A DNA stretch of 64,000 nt, from assembly GCF_900103505.1 (NCBI RefSeq), contig NZ_FNIA01000015.1, positions 1 through 64,000 of the forward strand, read 5' to 3'. This document shows positions 59,660-64,000 of the stretch, piece after piece. Positions within the stretch are counted from its first letter, which is position 1; every line of letters starts with the position of its first letter. The DNA is from Haloarchaeobius iranensis (GTDB taxonomy: Archaea; Halobacteriota; Halobacteria; Halobacteriales; Natrialbaceae). The translations under genes and the position numbers were made by a program. Below the pieces are notes generated by a model, which saw only the letters and a program-made list of their open reading frames with translations, did no database searches and was not told where the DNA came from.

Positions 59660-62068
59660 TCACTCGGCCTCGGCCGGCAGCTGGCCCAGCACCCGGTCGA
59701 GCACGGCGACCGTCGCCTCGGTGTGCAGGAACTGGTTCTGGTTGCCGCACTGGGAGTCCATGATGCAGGCGGGGCAGCCACCGGTTCCGGCGCAGTCACA
59801 GCCGGCCACCCGCTCCCGTGTGCGTCGGGCGAGCGGTTCCGCGCGGTCGTAGATGCGCCGCGCGAAGCCGAGCCCTCCTTCCACGGCGCTGTGGATGAAC
59901 CACGTCGGAACGCCAGTCTCGGGATGTAGCGGCGTGCTCAGGCCGCCCAGGTCGCCCGTGTCGAGCCGGAGTTCGAGCGGCGTGAGCTTGATCATCCCGT
60001 GCTCGGCGCCGTGCAGGCCGCCGCCGAACACCTCCATCACCTCTCCCTCGCTCGCCAGTTCCGGGTCCAGCCCGCCGACGTCGGAGAGTATCTCGTCCCG
60101 TAGCGACGGCGGCGTCTCGATCCACAGCAGGTCGGTGCGGAGTTCGACCGGTGGCAGGCCTGTCGGCTGGAGCGGCGTCGTCGCCTCGCCAGTGCTGATG
60201 TTCTTGCGCTGGTAGTGTGTGTAGTGGATCTCGACGGTGCCCGTGCCGTGAGCGATGGCGTAGCCGTCGCCGAGTTCCCGGCGCTCGTCCACCGCGAGGC
60301 CACGGACGGTCTTCTCCGAGCTCGTCTCCGTGTACTCGTCGGTGCGGACGCGTTCGACCGTGATGTACGGCTGCGGGGCGTCCTCGACGAACTCCGTCAC
60401 CAGGTACTGTGCTCCGGCGTGGAGGAAGAGCGCGCCCTCGTGGTGGTCGCGGTACGCCCGGTCGCGGTCGACCGGCTCCATGTCGATGTCGCCATCGGCG
60501 CGGCGGACGACGAACTGTGTGTCGGCCGCGCCGTACATCGACACCTCCGACTGCGGTCTCGGCGGCCCGGTGTACCGAACCGCACGGGAGAGATCACCAG
60601 CGAGCTGGCCGGCGTCGGACCACATCTCGACGGCCCGGTCGAGGCGCTCCCCGTCGAACCACTTCCGGTCGTCGGCAGTCAGAGGTTTCTCGTGCGCCGC
60701 ACAGCGGACGTGCTCCGCGTACACCGGGTTGTTGTCGAGCCCGACGACGCCGTCCTCGATGGCGTCGCCGAGGACGTACTCCGGATTGTCGAGGATGTAC
60801 TGGTCGATGGCGTCGGCGCGGGCGACGAACACCGAGAGCGCGTCGCTCTCACCCCGGCCGGAGCGGCCGACCTGCTGCCAGAACGACTGTCGGGTGCCGG
60901 GGTAGCCCGTGAGGACGGTGGCGTCCATCGAGCCGACGTCGATTCCCAGTTCGAGCGCGTTCGTCGACGTGACGCCGTCGAGCTGGCCGGTCTTGAACTC
61001 GTACTCGGTACCGCGTCTCGTCTCCTTGCCCAGCCCGGCGTGGTACGGCGCGACATCGACGTCGCCGTGCCGCGGGTGCTTGCTCGCGGCGTCCCGCGCG
61101 TACTTCGCTCCGAGCTCCGCGTTCTTGCGGCTCCGCGCGAACATGAGCGTCTGTCGGTCGTGGAGCCCGAGATGCGCGACGATGGACGCCCCCTCCCAGA
61201 CCGGGCTCGTCGTCGCGGACTGGAACGCCTCGAAGTCTGCGTCGTCGTCGAGTTCGTCCTCGTCGACCGGCGGCTGCCAGAACGCCACGTCACGGGTACC
61301 GCGTGGCGACCCGTCCCGGTCCACCACCGCGAACGGCTTCCCGACGAGGCGCTCCGAGTGCTCGGCCGGGTTGCCGACCGTCGCGGAGGTGCAGACGACC
61401 TGCGGGTCGCTGTCGTAGTGGTCCAGGATACGCCGCAGCCGGCGGACGGTCCAGGCGACGTGCATCCCGTGGACGCCGGTGTAGGTGTGTGACTCGTCGA
61501 CGGCGAGCAGCTCGCAGTTCGCGAAGAAGCGCCGCCAGCCGCTGTGGTGGCCGAGGTAGGCGTTGACGCCCGCGAAGTTCGTGATGATGACGTCGGCGGT
61601 GTCACGGATGCGCCGCCGCCGGTCGCTCGGCGTGTCGCCGTCGTACACCCGGACCGAGATGTCGAGTCCGAGGTCGCCGTAGAACTCGTTCAGCTCACCC
61701 TCCTGGTCGCGCGAGAGCGCCTTCGTCGGGTAGACGAGGAACGCGGTCGAATCGGGGTCTTCGAGGTGGTTCCTGGCGATCTGGAGCGCGTAGACGAACG
61801 TCTTCCCGGACGACGTCGAGGTGGCGACACAGACGTTCTCCCCGTCGGCGAGGACCTCCAGCGCCCGCGCCTGGTGGGTGTAGAGCTCGCCGACGGCGTC
61901 CGCGAACCTGCGCGCGAGGTCCGGAGGCAGGACCTCGTGCGGGTCGACGGTGTGGGCCGGTCGCGCAGGGATGGTCGCCGCGTGCTGTACCTGTCCCTCG
62001 TAGTCGGGATACGTCTCCCGGAGCCGTGCTTCCGTTGTCGGTGCGTCCGTCGGTGTGTCCTGTGCCAT
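59660..62068 (-). CDS. MrfA/YprA-type DEAH-like helicase
   Basis: The 802-residue helicase has motif I ATSTSSGKTFVY, motif II VDESHTYTG, motif III TSATVGNP, motif V/VI TNALELGIDVGSMD and VGRSGRGE, and a C-terminal DUF1998-like region with the Cys cluster CDCAGTGGCPAC...CGN that binds zinc. This is the layout of B. subtilis MrfA (YprA), a crosslink and mitomycin repair helicase, and of Hrq1. The upstream gene encodes a matching exonuclease, with only six bases between. Confidence 0.9.
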   Translation of the reverse strand: MAQDTPTDAPTTEARLRETYPDYEGQVQHAATIPARPAHTVDPHEVLPPDLARRFADAVGELYTHQARALEVLADGENVCVATSTSSGKTFVYALQIARNHLEDPDSTAFLVYPTKALSRDQEGELNEFYGDLGLDISVRVYDGDTPSDRRRRIRDTADVIITNFAGVNAYLGHHSGWRRFFANCELLAVDESHTYTGVHGMHVAWTVRRLRRILDHYDSDPQVVCTSATVGNPAEHSERLVGKPFAVVDRDGSPRGTRDVAFWQPPVDEDELDDDADFEAFQSATTSPVWEGASIVAHLGLHDRQTLMFARSRKNAELGAKYARDAASKHPRHGDVDVAPYHAGLGKETRRGTEYEFKTGQLDGVTSTNALELGIDVGSMDATVLTGYPGTRQSFWQQVGRSGRGESDALSVFVARADAIDQYILDNPEYVLGDAIEDGVVGLDNNPVYAEHVRCAAHEKPLTADDRKWFDGERLDRAVEMWSDAGQLAGDLSRAVRYTGPPRPQSEVSMYGAADTQFVVRRADGDIDMEPVDRDRAYRDHHEGALFLHAGAQYLVTEFVEDAPQPYITVERVRTDEYTETSSEKTVRGLAVDERRELGDGYAIAHGTGTVEIHYTHYQRKNISTGEATTPLQPTGLPPVELRTDLLWIETPPSLRDEILSDVGGLDPELASEGEVMEVFGGGLHGAEHGMIKLTPLELRLDTGDLGGLSTPLHPETGVPTWFIHSAVEGGLGFARRIYDRAEPLARRTRERVAGCDCAGTGGCPACIMDSQCGNQNQFLHTEATVAVLDRVLGQLPAEAE

Positions 62069-62074
62069 CGTGTT

Positions 62075-63490
62075 TCACCAGTCCGAGAGCGTGCCCTGGG
62101 TGGTCCCGTCGCCGGCGTCGGTGCTCGTCGCCGAGACGACCCGCCCGCTCTCGTCGAGCGCCGTCCAGATGGTCGCGAGAGCGCGCACGTCGTCCTCGCA
62201 GTAGGTCTCGAAGCGGTCCCAGTCCGGTTCTGTCTCGGGCGACCGGTCGTCCATCCAGGCGCGGTAGACGCGTGCGACGGCGGCTCCCGTCAGACCCGTG
62301 CCGGCACTCTCGTGGCCGAGCGCCGCCGCCACGTCTTCCAGCTTGTTCGTCCGACCCGGAAGCACGGCGTTGTCCTGCTCGACGGCCCATCGGTACGGGT
62401 CGAACCGGTCCATCGCGTCCCAGATCGGTTCGAGCTCCGGGCAGTGCTCGACGACGTGGTCGCCGAGCACCTGGAAGTCGAACCGCCAGCCGTTGTAGGC
62501 CACGACCGGACGGCCGTCGGCCTCCGCGTCGTACCACGACAGGAACTCGCGGATGGCGCCACCGGGGTCGTCGGGGTCGCGCTGGACGAACGAGCGGTAC
62601 GTTCCGTCGGGTGGCGTGCCGTCGAGGACGCCGACCAGCCACGTGATGGTCGGCGAGAGCCCGTCGGTCTCGATGTCGACGAACACCGGGTCGTCGGCGG
62701 GCAGCGGTGCATCGGAGCGGCGGACCACGCGGCCATCGACGACTGCGCTGGCGCTCTCGACGATTCGCTCCGTGCTCGACTCGCCGAGCCCGTCGACGGC
62801 CGCCAGCTCGGTGGGGTCGGCCGCGGCGATGGCCTCGCGGCTCCCGTACCCGGCCTCCCGCAGTCGGCGTGCGCGAGTGTCGCCGACGCCGTCGAGTGCG
62901 CGGAGTCCGAGGCGCGAGGGCTTCAGCGTGTTGGAGAGGACCAGGCCGTCGGGACGGCAGTCGAACGCAACGAGCGGGCGGTCACCGACCCCGGCCTCCG
63001 CCCCGGCCCCGACGACCGACAGGCCGTCCCACTCGCGGGCGTACCCCTCGGGCAGTCCGGTCGAGAGGTGGACGAGCCCGTCGGTGTCGGACCCCTGCTC
63101 GAGTGCGGCCCGGTACTCGTCGAGGCCGGCCAGCGCGGTCGAGAGCGCGGCCCGGTCCACGTCGAGGGAGAGCAACCCGGAGAGGACGTACGCCGGCCCG
63201 GTCTCCGGGACGTCGTCGAGGTCCGCGAGGGTCGGCGCGAAGACGAACTCGACACCGTCGACCCGGCGGGGACCACGAACCGGGTCGTGTCCGTTCGGGT
63301 CGAAGACTATCGTTCCGGCGTCGGTGACGCGTCGGAGTGCGCTGGTGGCCCGTCGCGCGGACTCCGTCCCGGTGAGGACGACCGCGTCGGGCTCGAAGTA
63401 GGAGAGCCAATCGTCGAGCTCCCGTCCCGTTGCTCGTTCGACGAACGCGGGGTGCGCGGCGGCGACCCGGGCCGACGCTGGCGGCGACAT
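62075..63490 (-). CDS. MrfB-like DEDD exonuclease with HhH region
   Basis: The 471-residue protein has an N-terminal region, helix-hairpin-helix motifs (RALDGVGDTRARRLREAG, AVDGLGESSTERIVE) at about 195-250, and a C-terminal YprB/RNase H-like exonuclease domain (FVDIETDGLSP, YNGWRFDFQVL, YCEDDVRAL) with DEDD catalytic residues. B. subtilis MrfB is such an exonuclease partner of MrfA. Here the HhH region adds DNA binding. The helicase gene follows after six bases. Confidence 0.87.
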   Translation of the reverse strand: MSPPASARVAAAHPAFVERATGRELDDWLSYFEPDAVVLTGTESARRATSALRRVTDAGTIVFDPNGHDPVRGPRRVDGVEFVFAPTLADLDDVPETGPAYVLSGLLSLDVDRAALSTALAGLDEYRAALEQGSDTDGLVHLSTGLPEGYAREWDGLSVVGAGAEAGVGDRPLVAFDCRPDGLVLSNTLKPSRLGLRALDGVGDTRARRLREAGYGSREAIAAADPTELAAVDGLGESSTERIVESASAVVDGRVVRRSDAPLPADDPVFVDIETDGLSPTITWLVGVLDGTPPDGTYRSFVQRDPDDPGGAIREFLSWYDAEADGRPVVAYNGWRFDFQVLGDHVVEHCPELEPIWDAMDRFDPYRWAVEQDNAVLPGRTNKLEDVAAALGHESAGTGLTGAAVARVYRAWMDDRSPETEPDWDRFETYCEDDVRALATIWTALDESGRVVSATSTDAGDGTTQGTLSDW

Positions 63491-63718
63491 ACGTTACTCG
63501 ACCCGGAGTGCTCCAGCGCAATAGGCGTGTCCGTGTAGGCCACACATCACGGCACTCTCGGCACTCGGTGACTCACGACCGCCCAACCGCCGGTGTGGTT
63601 TTGCTGCTGCGGCCGGTACTGACGAACGAATGGGCACGTCGAACCCAGCCTCCGTCGGTCGGAGCCCGACCCGGCCGGCGGGTCTCGAGTCATCCGCAGT
63701 CCTCGCCGGTGACCCCCG

Positions 63719-63964
63719 ATGAACCACGACCGAATCCACGCCAGGGAGCCGAGCCACGATGTCGAGCGCTGGTCGGTCGGGACCATACAGACCATCGACG
63801 AGGTCGACGGCCACTGCGTCGTCACGGTCCGTTCAGCGGACGGCGAGTCGGTCGACCTGGTCGTCACGTTCGCTATCAGGGACCTGTTCGTCTCCCGGCT
63901 GGATATCGGAGACGACGGGTCAGCCGTCGGCGAGCAGGTCTGGTACCGAAAACGCGGTGGTTGA
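63719..63964 (+). CDS. Small acidic beta-rich unknown protein
   Basis: The 81-residue protein is acidic and strand-rich (WSVGTIQTIDEVDGHCVVTV, LVVTFAIRDLFVSR) and ends with QVWYRKRGG. No family is recognised. It starts at ATG 63719, with a 228-base gap upstream to the divergent exonuclease gene. The final codons are followed after two bases by an ATG that may begin the next gene. Confidence 0.7.
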   Translation: MNHDRIHAREPSHDVERWSVGTIQTIDEVDGHCVVTVRSADGESVDLVVTFAIRDLFVSRLDIGDDGSAVGEQVWYRKRGG

Positions 63965-63966
63965 GG

Positions 63967-64000
63967 ATGGAACGCTCGGAGCGCACGACTGCGGCCGGCC
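63967..64000 (+). CDS. Possible next CDS (cut by window edge)
   Basis: ATG at 63967 opens MERSERTTAAG and runs off the window. It follows the 63719 gene by two bases, which suits a coupled gene. Eleven codons cannot be judged. Confidence 0.3.
   Translation, partial: MERSERTTAAG

Overview
The window is about 64 kb of high-GC DNA from a haloarchaeon (class Halobacteria). The signs are strongly acidic predicted proteins, archaeal TFB, Bat-type HTH regulators, RdfA and an SMC-related Sph protein, twin-arginine leaders ahead of lipoproteins and secreted enzymes, TATA-like boxes about 27 bases before start codons (leaderless transcripts), and tightly packed operons joined by ATGA or GTGA overlaps. 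I saw no rRNA, tRNA or CRISPR array.

Layout. 1-5600: a tandem EthD-domain protein cut by the left edge, an IclR regulator, and an rdfA-sph cell-shape/SMC-like pair, with two gene-poor stretches. 5600-13350: a heterodimeric ABC exporter divergent from a zinc-ribbon winged-helix regulator, an epimerase with a small membrane protein, a Bat-type regulator, and a Usp protein following an APC permease. 14900-19950: an iron-sulfur/NrfD/small-membrane-protein electron-transfer module with no molybdenum catalytic subunit beside it, then Mrp and a membrane protein. 19960-31040: mostly single genes, including a CoA-disulfide-reductase-like flavoprotein, DUF1684 protein, peroxiredoxin, two small-molecule-type methyltransferase or cupin genes, SDR, TFB, sodium:solute symporter, VTT membrane protein and UspA.

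31268-38918 combines respiration and sulfur chemistry: cytochrome bd oxidase (cydAB plus a small membrane protein), a Bat-type regulator coupled to a rhodanese, a TusA-like protein, a flavoprotein remnant, a sulfide:quinone-oxidoreductase-like protein and a DUF1641 partner. 39190-47567 is a copper-enzyme maturation module of the nitrous-oxide-reductase type: SCO, TauE/SafE-like, TlpA-like, CcdA, an unexplained bridging ORF, nosD, nosF and nosY on the minus strand. Opposite lies a lipoprotein that fuses a HiPIP-like domain to NosL. A tandem winged-helix regulator and a small membrane protein follow. No nosZ lies in the window.

47752-54278 holds an APC permease with a TrkA-type protein and an MBL hydrolase, an amidase, an internally duplicated unknown protein, a methyltransferase and a DUF5789-like protein. 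54422-59534 holds a secreted M14 carboxypeptidase coupled to a PKD/PPC repeat protein; a complete IS6-family element with an intact 8-bp target duplication sits just upstream of their promoter. 59660-63490 is a helicase-exonuclease pair resembling bacterial MrfA-MrfB. A small unknown protein and the first codons of a possible further gene close the window.
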